A DNA stretch of 38,523 bases, from contig CP070648.1 in the NCBI GenBank assembly GCA_020354555.1, positions 2,392,999 to 2,431,521 of the forward strand, in the 5' to 3' direction. Source of the stretch: Armatimonadota bacterium (lineage in GTDB: Bacteria; Armatimonadota; Hebobacteria; GCA-020354555; CP070648). Below are positions 14,862 to 24,242 of the stretch, piece by piece. The position numbers and the translations under genes were made by a program. The notes under the pieces are model-generated. The model saw only the letters and a list, made by a program, of their open reading frames with translations. It had not been told where the DNA came from and searched no databases. Within the stretch, counting starts at the first letter, position 1; each line of letters begins with the position of its first letter.

Positions 14862-16184
14862 TCACCCCTGCATCCCGCGGACGGATTCGATCACGGCGTC
14901 GGCGAGGTACGTCACCTGATCCTGCGTCAGGCCGTAGAGCGGGAGGTGGGTGAAGCGGTGGCGGAAGACTTCCTCGGCATTCGGGCAGGAACGCCTCCCC
15001 TCTTCCGTGCTGTAGCCCATGCGGCGGAGCAATTCGAACTCGTAGAGCGGGGCAAAGTGCGGGATCTGTGTCACGCCGCGGGCTGCGAGTCTCTTCTTCA
15101 GTTCCTGGACGTCGCCGCCGGCGCGCGCGGGGTCAAGCTGGAGCAGGTAGAGGTGATGGGTGCTGCGCGTGTCGGCGGTGTCGAGCGGCGGCGTCACGAT
15201 GCCGTCCACGTCGGCGAATCGCTGGTTGAGATACTCCGCCGCCGTGCGCCGCGCCGCGATGATAGAGTCGAGGCGTTCGAGCTGTGAGAGGAGCGCCACC
15301 GCCTGGACTTCGGTCGCCGAGTGATTGCCTGCAGCGAACCACCCGCCGCGGAGGTCGGGCAAGGCGACGACATCGTACAACCAGTCCGGAATCTGCCGCG
15401 AGGGATCGAGGCCGAGGAAGCGCGCCTGCGCGAACTTGGCGCCGACGTCGAGATCGGTGACGAGCAGGCCGCCCTCGCCAAGGGAAGTCGTGTTCTTCAC
15501 TTCGTGGAAGCTGAACGCGCCGAAGTGGCCGAGCGTCCCCACCTTGCGACCGCGATACTTGCCGCCGAACGCGTGCGCCGCGTCTTCGAGAACCGTAATG
15601 CCGCGCGGCCGTACCAGCTCCATGATGGGATCCATGTCAACCGGGTAGCCGCCGACGTGAACCGGGACGATGACGCGGGTGCGGTCGGTGATCTTGCGCT
15701 CGACGTCGGCCGGGTCGAGATTGATCGTGCGCGGATCCACGTCTGCGAAAACGACTTTGGCGCCGATGGAAAGGGGATACGCAATGGTGGCGATGAAGGT
15801 GATCGCGGGGCAGATGATCTCGTCGTCCGCTTGCAGCGCCGCGAACTTATACGCGATCTCGAAGCCCGCCGTGGCGTTCGTCACAAAGCAGGCGTAACTC
15901 ACGCCGAGATAGCCCGCAGCCCAGGACTCGAGTGCCTTGACGCGATCGCCGAGGGTGAGCTTGCCGACCGGTTTGCCCGCCGCAAAGAGATCCTCGAGCG
16001 CCGCGCGGACGCGCTCGAGACGTTCGGAGTAGGCTGCATCATCTTCGGCCTGCGGCTGCACGAAGAAACGGATGATGCGGACGAGGTCGTCCGCATTGAG
16101 GTCCTCCCCTACCGCGGCCCAGGGCACCTTGGTTTCGCCGGTGTCGTAGCGGAAATCGGATGTTGGCTTGTCCTTCTTCTTCAT
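14862..16184 (-). CDS. DegT/DnrJ/EryC1/StrS-family PLP aminotransferase
   Basis: The protein has 440 aa with fold type I PLP features: Asp201 in LEDAAHAFGG, which pairs with the cofactor ring, and Schiff-base Lys230 in SFHEVKN, followed by the family GEGG. VPVHVGGYPVDMDPI is the usual dimer/active-site strand. Family members transaminate keto-sugars for glycans or antibiotics; the exact sugar cannot be told. It is somewhat longer than usual (about 370-400 aa), with an extra roughly 50-residue polar N-terminus. AGAGG seven bases upstream on the minus strand supports the start. It is the last gene of the minus-strand run after the lipoprotein. Confidence 0.9.
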   Translation of the reverse strand: MKKKDKPTSDFRYDTGETKVPWAAVGEDLNADDLVRIIRFFVQPQAEDDAAYSERLERVRAALEDLFAAGKPVGKLTLGDRVKALESWAAGYLGVSYACFVTNATAGFEIAYKFAALQADDEIICPAITFIATIAYPLSIGAKVVFADVDPRTINLDPADVERKITDRTRVIVPVHVGGYPVDMDPIMELVRPRGITVLEDAAHAFGGKYRGRKVGTLGHFGAFSFHEVKNTTSLGEGGLLVTDLDVGAKFAQARFLGLDPSRQIPDWLYDVVALPDLRGGWFAAGNHSATEVQAVALLSQLERLDSIIAARRTAAEYLNQRFADVDGIVTPPLDTADTRSTHHLYLLQLDPARAGGDVQELKKRLAARGVTQIPHFAPLYEFELLRRMGYSTEEGRRSCPNAEEVFRHRFTHLPLYGLTQDQVTYLADAVIESVRGMQG

Positions 16185-16249
16185 CGCGCATCCTCTTACC
16201 TGAAGCGATGACCGATTGCGGCCAGTGCAGTGACACGGCGCGCGTCGGC

Positions 16250-16831
16250 TCAGCGAATCCTGAGCGAGTCAAGGGCGGCGCGGAACACCGGCTCATTCTC
16301 GTGCCACTGCTGCGCCGGACTGCTAAACGTCACCGTGCACACGCTGGTAGCCTGCTTGACGAAGACCGCGATAGTCCGCTTGTCGTTCGACTCCTCGACC
16401 AACTCAATCGCGTCGAGATCGCTTATCTTCGTGAGCGTTCGAGAGACGAGCTTCCAGCCGAAGGCCTCACGAGTATCCTCTCCCGCTTGCGCGCCGAAGA
16501 ACTTCTCGGCAGCGTCGCCGAGCATCTCGCCGCCCGCGGCCATCTTCTTCGCTTCGACCAGGTAGTTGGTGTCAACCCATGCCTCGAGGTCCTTGCCTTC
16601 GGCGAGGTAGATCACCGTCCAGCCGCGGATGTCCACGTTGTCGCTATGGGAATAGCTCGCGTAGCCGCCCTCGACTCGACCCTCGACAGCCCACCCCGCC
16701 GGAAGCCGCATCGAGACGGTGACGTCACCGGCCTGGCTCTTGACGGTGAGCTTAGCGCCGCCCCCGCCGCAGCCAGCGATGCCGAGCGCTGCCGCGGCGA
16801 CGAGCAAGGAGCCGGCCATCATGCTGCGCAT
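16250..16831 (-). CDS. Predicted lipoprotein of unknown function
   Basis: The protein has 193 aa. The first 21 residues form a lipoprotein signal ending in the lipobox IAGC, then a GGGG linker. The rest is a small mixed domain with strands such as VTVSMRLPAGWAVEG and TVTFSSPAQQWHEN. The pattern (LPAGW, late AALDSLR) is like PsbP/DUF1795-type surface domains, but I am not sure of the family. The frame is open far upstream because it is antisense-free through the fucosidase; the lipobox fixes ATG 16831, with GGAGA upstream. It lies 53 bp after the fucosidase and 65 bp before the aminotransferase. Confidence 0.75.
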   Translation of the reverse strand: MRSMMAGSLLVAAAALGIAGCGGGGAKLTVKSQAGDVTVSMRLPAGWAVEGRVEGGYASYSHSDNVDIRGWTVIYLAEGKDLEAWVDTNYLVEAKKMAAGGEMLGDAAEKFFGAQAGEDTREAFGWKLVSRTLTKISDLDAIELVEESNDKRTIAVFVKQATSVCTVTFSSPAQQWHENEPVFRAALDSLRIR

Positions 16832-16884
16832 CGTCGTCTGTCTCCGGATGTGTCGCGCGCCACCGCGACCTGATATTGGCGGGC

Positions 16885-18129
16885 CTATCTCTTCGGCACG
16901 ACGCACCCCGCGCCGAGGATCTGGCGGGGCTTGCCGCCGGCGATCTTCAACTCGAAGACGGTAGCGAGCGGGTCGGGCGCCTGTTTGGGCAAGCCGTGAA
17001 GCACGAGGCGGTCGCGGACCTGGGTGAACTTGACCTGCCGCCCGCCGTACAGCCGCGCGCCGACGACCTTGTTTGCCAACCCGCCGATCGCCAGCTCCTC
17101 GCCCGGCCAGCGGTTGCAGTGGAAGTAAAGGCTCTTCCCCTTGCAGGTAAACGCACCGGTGACGAGCCATTCCTGCTGCATCGGATCGGTGGCCTGATAG
17201 ACCGTCGGCCCATACTTCTTCATCCACGCGCCGACCTTGCGCAGCTCGCGCGCGCACACCGGCGGGACGGCGCCGGTCGGGGTCGGCCCAATGTTGAGCA
17301 GCAGGTTGCCGCCGCCGGCCGCGACCTGGCGCAGCATGCGCACGATGTCCCACGCGTTCTTCCAGTCCTTGTCTATCGGCGTGTAGCCCCAGCTCTCGTT
17401 GAAGGTCATGCATGCTTCCCACATGCGACCGCCTTCTTCGGGCCTGATGTGCTGCTCGGGCGTGCCGAAGTCCTCGGGGAGCTGGGAGCGGTTGTTGATG
17501 ATGATGTCCGGCTGGAGCCGGCGCACCATCGCGTTCATCTTCGCGGACTCCCACTGTTCGACATTGAGCGGCCAGGACACGTCGTACCACATGATGTCGA
17601 GCTTGCCGTAGTTGGTGCACAGCTCGCGCACCTGGCCGTGGATGTAGTCAACGAATCGGCGCCGGGCCTTTTCGTCCTTGAGGCAGCGCACGCCGTCGGG
17701 ATGGTGCCAATCCATCATGGAGTAGTAGAACCCTACGCGCAGGCCTTCGGCGCGCGCCGCCGCGACGTACTCGGCGACGAGATCGCGCCCGGGGCCGCGC
17801 TGTGCGGCCGTGTAGTCGGTGAGCGCGGAGTCGAACAGGCAGAATCCCTCGTGGTGCTTGGTCGTCATCACCATGTAGCGCATGCCGGCGGCGCGGGCGA
17901 GCTTGGCCCACGTGCGCGCCGGCCACGGGCCGGGCTTCCACGTGTCCGCCAGCTTCTCGTAGTCCTTGACAGGGATGCGCTCGCGGTTCATCACCCACTC
18001 ATGTCGCCCGAGTTGGGCGTAGAGCCCCCAGTGGATGAACATGCCGAACCGCGCTTCGCGGAACCACTCCAGCCTGCGAATCCGGTCCTTCTCCTTCGCG
18101 GTCAGCTTCCTCGACGTCTTCTTTGCCAT
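16885..18129 (-). CDS. GH29 alpha-L-fucosidase, cytosolic
   Basis: The protein has 414 aa with clear GH29 blocks: WFREARFGMFIHWGLYA (22-38), KHHEGFCLFDS (91-101) and the nucleophile Asp183 in LDIMWYD. GGGNLLLNIGPT follows as in the family. It hydrolyses alpha-L-fucosides with retention. The acid/base residue varies in GH29; Glu in the RMWEACMTFNESWGY region is a candidate. There is no signal peptide (the start is MAKKTSRKL), so it would act on imported oligosaccharides. AGGAGG (complement of 18135-18140) decides the start. It sits between the beta-propeller and the lipoprotein genes on the minus strand. Confidence 0.92.
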   Translation of the reverse strand: MAKKTSRKLTAKEKDRIRRLEWFREARFGMFIHWGLYAQLGRHEWVMNRERIPVKDYEKLADTWKPGPWPARTWAKLARAAGMRYMVMTTKHHEGFCLFDSALTDYTAAQRGPGRDLVAEYVAAARAEGLRVGFYYSMMDWHHPDGVRCLKDEKARRRFVDYIHGQVRELCTNYGKLDIMWYDVSWPLNVEQWESAKMNAMVRRLQPDIIINNRSQLPEDFGTPEQHIRPEEGGRMWEACMTFNESWGYTPIDKDWKNAWDIVRMLRQVAAGGGNLLLNIGPTPTGAVPPVCARELRKVGAWMKKYGPTVYQATDPMQQEWLVTGAFTCKGKSLYFHCNRWPGEELAIGGLANKVVGARLYGGRQVKFTQVRDRLVLHGLPKQAPDPLATVFELKIAGGKPRQILGAGCVVPKR

Positions 18130-18228
18130 CGAAACCTCCTCATCGTCGTGCTGTGGCTCAAGAGATATGCTCGTTCCGAACGGGATGGGCGGATCCCGCG
18201 GGTCCGCCGGCTCGCCCGCGTGGACCCG

Positions 18229-20154
18229 TTAACGCCGCGTGGCCCGCACCGCGTACACGTCCTCTTCGCATGAGACGTACACCGTGCCGTCCGCGGCGAC
18301 GGTGACGCAGGTGATGTCGTCGGGGACTTCCGCGACGCGCGCTGCCTTCGCGGTCGCGAGGTCGAGTGCGACCAGGGAGTGCTCGCGACCATAGTACAGC
18401 CAACCATCACCCGGCGCAGCCATTGAACGGCTCGTAACATTCCGCAAATCGCCGGCCGGGCCTCTCACGAATCGCCGCTCGGCGATATCGAACAGGCGCA
18501 GCTTGCCGTCAACCAGCATGGCGACGCGCTCGGTCGTGCCGTCGTACACGATCGCCCGCACGCCATGCGCCCGGCCGAACGTCCGCCGATAGACGATCTG
18601 CTTGGTCGCGAGATCCATGACGCCGAATCGCGGCGACTCGTCGGGCTTTCTCGGCAACCCGTTCGCGCCGAGCGAAGTGCCGACGTAGGCGAAGCGTCCG
18701 TCCACCGCGAGGCCCTCGACGGCCTGCTCGCCGAGCGGGTTCTCGACGATCTCGGTGTCGCCGGTCGCGGGGTCGGTGATCGCCACAGCCCCGCCGTACA
18801 CGCTGTATCGCGCCATCCAGCCGGAATAGAGCTTGCCGTCGGGGCCGGTGATGATGCCGCCGGTGGGACGGATGTACGCCGGCCCGACGCGCGCGAGCGG
18901 CTTCGGGTTATTGTGATTCCACTGATCCCACGGCTCGTCCGGGTCGTATTCCGTGATGTCGCCGCCGGCGTAGGAAGCGGCATAGACCTTGCCATTGGCG
19001 AAGGTCGCGTCATATACCTCGCCGCCGGCGTCGCAGACCGTGCCCGTGTTGACAACTTTCCGCGTGCGCGTGTCCATCCAGAATAACGTCTGCCCAAAGT
19101 GGGGACCGCCCCACAGCCGGCCAGGGTCATCGGCCCTGAGGAACAAGGTCGGGCGCGCCCCGGACTCGACCGGAATCGGTTTCAAGCGCAGCTCCGTGTC
19201 GCCCGGCTTGATGACGAAGTAATCCTGGCCGCGCACGCCGAGCACGGAACCGTCCCGCGCGCCCGCGAGCAGGCGCCCGCCGCGGAGGTCGAGGTCGGCG
19301 ACTCGGGTCAGCTCCTCGTCGCTTTTGGCATGTCGGTAGACCGCGTTCCCCTGGCGCAGGAAGAGCACGTCATTGGTCGTCATGTAGGTGTCCACCGACC
19401 AGCCACCCCTATCAGCAGGGGGTGTGGGAAATGGCGGTGGATCCACGACCTCGAAGTCCTTGCCGCGGAACGCGCGCGAACCGGCGAGGAAGTAGCCGTT
19501 CCAGGTGACGCCAACGCCGACGCCCTGGAGCCTCGCGGGCGGCGGCTCGAAGCGCTTCGTCGCGGGGTCGAAGAGCAGCGTGGTCGGCTTGTCCATGCCG
19601 AGGCTGCACAGGATGCGGCCGTCGGGCGTCGCGGACACCTGGCGCAGGTACATGTTCGGCGGAGCGGGCGCGCCGAGGTCTTCGACGGCGTATGTCGCGA
19701 GGTCGAGGGCGCCGAGCTTGCCGCCGCCGTAGGTGCCACCGTAGATGCGGCCGTCGGCGCCGATGGCGAGGTTCCAGATGTAGCTCTCGCCGGGGAAGTC
19801 GGCGGTTTTGATGAACTTCATCTGCTTGAGGTCGAAGACCATGAAGCGGCCGTCATAGTACGTGCCGACGACGAGGCGGTCGCCGGGGACCTCGTCGAGC
19901 GCCCACGAGCCCTGGCCGGCGGGACAGGCAAAGAGCTTGCCGGTGTCGTGCTCGGGGTCAACGAAGAGCAGCTCCATGCCGGTCGCTTCGTTCGTATTCG
20001 TAAGGACGAACCACTCGCGGCCTGTCGCGCGGTCGGCAACGACGCGCCCGGCGAGGATGTTCTTCGCGCGGCAGGGCGTGCCGAGATGCTCCACCTGAGT
20101 CGCCATTGCGCTTTGTCCCATAATCGCCGCCAAACACAGCGAGACGATCCTCAA
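18229..20154 (-). CDS. Secreted beta-propeller protein
   Basis: The protein has 641 aa with a signal peptide of about 18 residues (ending SAMA). It is composed of repeated four-strand blade units such as ADGRIYGGTYGGG, TPDGRILCSLG, GPDGKLYSGW and AADGTVYVS. The number of units suggests two propellers. These resemble SMP-30/PQQ/WD40-like folds; no catalytic motif can be named. The start is TTG 20154: GGAGGGAG lies just upstream on the minus strand and the signal peptide begins there. It leads the minus-strand run (fucosidase, lipoprotein, aminotransferase) and diverges from the 1292-aa gene over a 165-bp gap. It could bind glycan or act as a lyase, unproven. Confidence 0.8.
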   Translation of the reverse strand: MRIVSLCLAAIMGQSAMATQVEHLGTPCRAKNILAGRVVADRATGREWFVLTNTNEATGMELLFVDPEHDTGKLFACPAGQGSWALDEVPGDRLVVGTYYDGRFMVFDLKQMKFIKTADFPGESYIWNLAIGADGRIYGGTYGGGKLGALDLATYAVEDLGAPAPPNMYLRQVSATPDGRILCSLGMDKPTTLLFDPATKRFEPPPARLQGVGVGVTWNGYFLAGSRAFRGKDFEVVDPPPFPTPPADRGGWSVDTYMTTNDVLFLRQGNAVYRHAKSDEELTRVADLDLRGGRLLAGARDGSVLGVRGQDYFVIKPGDTELRLKPIPVESGARPTLFLRADDPGRLWGGPHFGQTLFWMDTRTRKVVNTGTVCDAGGEVYDATFANGKVYAASYAGGDITEYDPDEPWDQWNHNNPKPLARVGPAYIRPTGGIITGPDGKLYSGWMARYSVYGGAVAITDPATGDTEIVENPLGEQAVEGLAVDGRFAYVGTSLGANGLPRKPDESPRFGVMDLATKQIVYRRTFGRAHGVRAIVYDGTTERVAMLVDGKLRLFDIAERRFVRGPAGDLRNVTSRSMAAPGDGWLYYGREHSLVALDLATAKAARVAEVPDDITCVTVAADGTVYVSCEEDVYAVRATRR

Positions 20155-20319
20155 GATTCTCCCTCCACAAGCCCGACGGCGCGGGCCTCAGCGCGCGCCC
20201 TGACACAGCCCTGATTCGCGGCATCGCGCATCCATCCTTCGCGCTGCCGGTGATTGTGTAGGGAAAATGGGCTTCCCTCGCGAACGTCAGAGCATTGCCG
20301 TTCTCACGGAGGGATCACG

Positions 20320-23300
20320 GTGGTCATGACGCGGCTGTCTGTGCTCTTGGCACTCGCTCTCGTTCTGTCCGCAACCTGCGCACGAGCGGTCTGCGCTGAT
20401 GACGCCGTCGTCACGAACGGCGGGCTGGAGGAGTTGGGGGATGATGGGTTTCCGGTGGACTGGGGGCCGGTCGGGGAGGAGGTGACGGTTACCTCGGAGG
20501 CGCACTCGGGGCAGGTCGCGTTTCGTTTGCTCAGGACGCCGGACACGGCAGCGGTCGAGACGGGGATCAACCGCGCGTGGGAGCCGGACTCGGGCGAGCA
20601 GGGCGGGATGCTCGACCGGCTCGCGGGCGGCATCGTGTTCTATTACAAGGCGATCTCCGAGAGCAAGCCACATTCATTGACGGTGCAGATCATCCCGATG
20701 AGCGCGCGGCCTTACGAGGACACGGGCGCCGCGCGCGTCGTGTTCGCCGTGCCGGAGAACCACATCGCGGACGGCAAGTGGCACCGCGGCGCGATCAGGT
20801 ATGATTTCACCGATCAGGTCGAGGCGAAGTGGGTGCACATCTCCCCGCGCGTCCTCGCGCCGGGTGAGCTGCTGCTGGACGACTTCTCGTGGGTCGAGAA
20901 GGTCGGGCCGATTGTCGGCATCAAGGACATCGAGTTCACGGAGAGCGAGGAGGCGCCGGGGCGCGAGGCGACGATCTCGATCGAGGTCGAGAACAGCGGC
21001 GACGAGCCGGCGCCCACTGCCGCGCTGACGGGCCAAGCGCCGACCGGGCTGCAACTCTCACCCGCGGCTTGCGAAGTCCCGTCGCTTGCACCCGGCGAGA
21101 CGCACCGAATCGAGCTGACCCTCCGCGGCGCGCGTTATGAGGAAGGCGTGGTGGAAGTCGAACTGGCGGCGGTTCCGGAGCCGACGGCGGTTTCTCTGGA
21201 GCTGGAAGGAAAGGCGGCAGTGGACCGGGTCGAGGTGGAGCGATTCATCGTCGCGCCGGGGGAGGGAACCGCGCTCCGAGCAACCATCGCGAACACCGGC
21301 CGCATCATCATCCGCCGGGTCGAGGTGGCGGCTGCCGCGAAGAGCGCGGCCGTGCGCGGGATGGCGGCCCGGGAGATCCGCGAGCTGGCGCCCGGGCGAA
21401 GGGTGACGGTCGAGTGGGCCGTTACGCCCACCGCCGAGGATCCCCAGGCGCGTGTCGAGGTAACCGCGGACTTGCCCGGCGGAGCGATCGCCGAGGCTGT
21501 AGGTCTCGTGTGCCTCGCCGCCGGCGAGCCGGTATCGCTGACCGACGGCGCGCGCTCGCTCACGGTGTACAAGACTTCGGTGGGATACGGACTGTGCGAA
21601 CTGCGCGCGAAGCGAGAGACCGGCGAGGCGGTGCTTGCGAAGATGCCGTACCTGGGGCGCCTGGCGTACCGGACGCCGAACGGAGCGCGCGAGGAGCGGC
21701 CGCTTTACGGAGACACGGTGCAGCGCAGCCCCCACTCGCTCATTTTTGCCTCGACATTCGTCGATGCCGAAGGGGCCGAATGGCAGTTCGGCGCCCGCAT
21801 GCGGCTGACAGCGGAGGGGCGGTTCGCTCTTAGCTACTCGCTGAGTGCCGACCAGCCGCGCGAGGTCCTCGCTTTCGACGGCCCGATGGCGTACGTCGCG
21901 GAGGGCACGGGCGCGACGCGACATGACGGGCTGTTCCCTGGGCTCGAATGGCTGGTCGAGGGTGAGGAGAGTTCTTCCGACCTCGACCTCGAGGCGGATC
22001 ACCCGGATCGAATCCGCTACGTGCCGCACCCCAACAAGGTGACCATCCCGCTGATGTCCCTGCGCACCGATGACGGCCTCGTCGGCCTGCTGTGGGACCC
22101 GTATCAGAAATGGGACGGGGAGCGCGACCGCCCGACGGCGGTATTCGCCAGCCCGGACCGGTTCGAGCGGCGCGCGTCGCACCTCATGGGCCTGATGCTG
22201 CCGTCGGTGCCGGGCTTCGTTTCGGAAAACGAACGCGAGGCAGAGCGGCCGTACGCGCTGGAGCGCGGGCGCACGCTGACGCTCAAGGCGATGCTGCTGA
22301 TCGAGCCGGGAGCGCGCGACGCTCTCGTCGCCCAGGATGCGTGGGTCGAGGAGTTCGGGATACCGGAGCCGCTGCCGTATCCCCATGGGACGGCAGAGCA
22401 GGAGATCGCGTTCAGCGCGCAGGCATATCTCGACAGCTTGTGGCTCCCGGAGAAGAAGATGTGGTTGCCGTACAAGGGCGGGCCGGCGATTTGGAACATC
22501 CCGTCGCGCAATCCGACCTACGCCTATGATCTGATGATAGCGAGCCTGCTCGCCTCGGAGGCCGCGGTGCGAGAGGCGTGCAAGGAGCGGCTTGATTTGC
22601 TCGCGGCTGAAGGGCCGCTGACGCCTGCCGCGGATGACCGCGGCTTCGATTATGGGCGCGCGGAGCAAGGGCTTGCGTGGCAGGTGAGCGTTGCGACGGC
22701 GCGCATGGACGGCCAAGGCGAGGACGGCGCGTGGCGGTTCGACGCCGACCTTAGGGATCAGGGCGTGTTCAAGGGGATGGATTACCACGAGTTGGGGGCG
22801 GACGATGCCGCCGAGCTAGGCACGTGCGCGCGGGCGGCGTACGAGATCCTCGCGGCGGCGCGCATGACCGGTGACGAGCAGGCGTACGCGGCGGGCGTGC
22901 GCGCGCTGAAGTTCATGGAGCGGTTCACAGTGCCGCGCGCGGCGCAGGTGTGGGAGGTGCCGGTGCACACGCCGGATATCCTTGCGGCGGCGGATGCGGT
23001 TGACGCCTACCTCGAAGCCTATCAGATAGACGGCGATGCGCACTGGCTCGGCGAAGCCGTTCGCTGGGCGCGCGGGGGGCTGCCGTTCGTCTACCTGTGG
23101 AACACGGCGGAGTACCCCTTCATGCGGTATGCGTCAATCCCGGTGTTCGGCGCGAGCTGGCTGAAGTGGAGCTGGATCGGGCGCGCGGTGCAGTGGAACG
23201 GCTTGCGCTACGCCCACGCGCTGCTCAAGCTGTCGGAATGCGATTCCACGTTGCCGTGGCGCAGGATCGCGGAGGGTGTGACAGTCAGCGGCATGTATCA

Positions 23301-24198
23301 GCAGGCGACCGAGCCGCCGGATATCGCGTTGTGGCCGGACTCGATCAGCCTGATTGACGCGAGCAAGTCGGGGTGGATTTTCGCGCCGCGGCAGGTGCTG
23401 AAGAACGTGTACTATCTGCTCGGCCGGCCGGAGGAGCCGGAGACGGTTATCCTGAGGACCGGGGACGCGCCGATCCACATCAACTCCACCGCGCGAATCT
23501 CGAATGCCGCTTTCAGCGGCGGCGAGGTCGGCTTCACGCTGACCTATCCATCCGCAAAGAGCGGTACCACGGCGGTCGTCGGAATCAGCGCGCCGGATGC
23601 GGTGGCGGCGGGCGGCGTGGCAGTGGAGCGAGTGGCGGACATTCTCGCGACGGACGGCCCGGCGTACAGCTACCTGCCCGCGATGAGCACGCTGTGCATT
23701 CGGATCACGAGGGATGGAAGCCATCAGGTCGAGATCGCCGGCGTCTCACCGCGCAGCGCGGACTTGCTGCCGGAGCCGAGGGCTGAGATCGCCTTCGAGT
23801 TCGATGCGACTTCTGAAGGCTGGCTGCCCGTCAACGAGCTGTCGCCCTTCCAGGTAGCGCGCGGCATGCTCGCGACGGAAGCGATGGGGGGCGACCCGTA
23901 CATGAATCGCAGCCGGATGCAGGTCAACGGGGATTCCGTGAGCGCCGTCGTGGTGCGCATGGCGATAACTGGGGGCGACAACGCGCAGTTCTACTGGGGG
24001 ACGCAGGACGCGCCGGGTTTCTCCGAGGAGCGCGTCGTTCGTTTCCCGATCACCGCGGACGGGCAGTTTCACGAGTACCGCATCGGCGTCGGCGGCCACC
24101 CGCAGTGGACGGGGCACCGGATCGTGGCGATCCGGCTCGATCCCAACAATGGGGCGTCGGGGGCGCGAGTGCAGATAGACTGGATCCGAGGCGAGTAA
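20320..24198 (+). CDS. Exported 1292-aa multidomain protein, likely six-hairpin glycosidase/lyase
   Basis: A signal peptide (LSVLLALALVLSATCARA-VCA) is followed by several parts. A jelly-roll carbohydrate-binding-like domain lies at about 27-210 (VVTNGGLEELGDDGFPVDW, ends LLLDDFSWVE). Two Ig/CARDB-like units run at about 210-430 and a beta-sandwich at about 440-680. An alpha-helical region at about 690-1060 has repeated helix pairs like an (alpha/alpha)6 barrel. A C-terminal jelly-roll (about 1157-1292, ends RVQIDWIRG) closes it. No known GH or PL family signature is recognised, so the enzyme role is inferred from fold pattern and context. GGAGGG at 20308-20313 favours GTG 20320 over ATG 20326. 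Confidence 0.75.
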   Translation: MVMTRLSVLLALALVLSATCARAVCADDAVVTNGGLEELGDDGFPVDWGPVGEEVTVTSEAHSGQVAFRLLRTPDTAAVETGINRAWEPDSGEQGGMLDRLAGGIVFYYKAISESKPHSLTVQIIPMSARPYEDTGAARVVFAVPENHIADGKWHRGAIRYDFTDQVEAKWVHISPRVLAPGELLLDDFSWVEKVGPIVGIKDIEFTESEEAPGREATISIEVENSGDEPAPTAALTGQAPTGLQLSPAACEVPSLAPGETHRIELTLRGARYEEGVVEVELAAVPEPTAVSLELEGKAAVDRVEVERFIVAPGEGTALRATIANTGRIIIRRVEVAAAAKSAAVRGMAAREIRELAPGRRVTVEWAVTPTAEDPQARVEVTADLPGGAIAEAVGLVCLAAGEPVSLTDGARSLTVYKTSVGYGLCELRAKRETGEAVLAKMPYLGRLAYRTPNGAREERPLYGDTVQRSPHSLIFASTFVDAEGAEWQFGARMRLTAEGRFALSYSLSADQPREVLAFDGPMAYVAEGTGATRHDGLFPGLEWLVEGEESSSDLDLEADHPDRIRYVPHPNKVTIPLMSLRTDDGLVGLLWDPYQKWDGERDRPTAVFASPDRFERRASHLMGLMLPSVPGFVSENEREAERPYALERGRTLTLKAMLLIEPGARDALVAQDAWVEEFGIPEPLPYPHGTAEQEIAFSAQAYLDSLWLPEKKMWLPYKGGPAIWNIPSRNPTYAYDLMIASLLASEAAVREACKERLDLLAAEGPLTPAADDRGFDYGRAEQGLAWQVSVATARMDGQGEDGAWRFDADLRDQGVFKGMDYHELGADDAAELGTCARAAYEILAAARMTGDEQAYAAGVRALKFMERFTVPRAAQVWEVPVHTPDILAAADAVDAYLEAYQIDGDAHWLGEAVRWARGGLPFVYLWNTAEYPFMRYASIPVFGASWLKWSWIGRAVQWNGLRYAHALLKLSECDSTLPWRRIAEGVTVSGMYQQATEPPDIALWPDSISLIDASKSGWIFAPRQVLKNVYYLLGRPEEPETVILRTGDAPIHINSTARISNAAFSGGEVGFTLTYPSAKSGTTAVVGISAPDAVAAGGVAVERVADILATDGPAYSYLPAMSTLCIRITRDGSHQVEIAGVSPRSADLLPEPRAEIAFEFDATSEGWLPVNELSPFQVARGMLATEAMGGDPYMNRSRMQVNGDSVSAVVVRMAITGGDNAQFYWGTQDAPGFSEERVVRFPITADGQFHEYRIGVGGHPQWTGHRIVAIRLDPNNGASGARVQIDWIRGE

Positions 24199-24242
24199 GC
24201 GACCTCGGACGCGGGGGCACCGGACGTCGCGGAGCGCGGCAG

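Noticed and set aside
16832-17620. N-terminal extension of the lipoprotein frame
   Set aside because: It lies within the fucosidase gene in another frame; the lipobox places the true start at 16831.
20261-20277. GGGAA/TTCCC hairpin before the 1292-aa gene
   Set aside because: A 5-bp stem is too short to support a regulatory claim.
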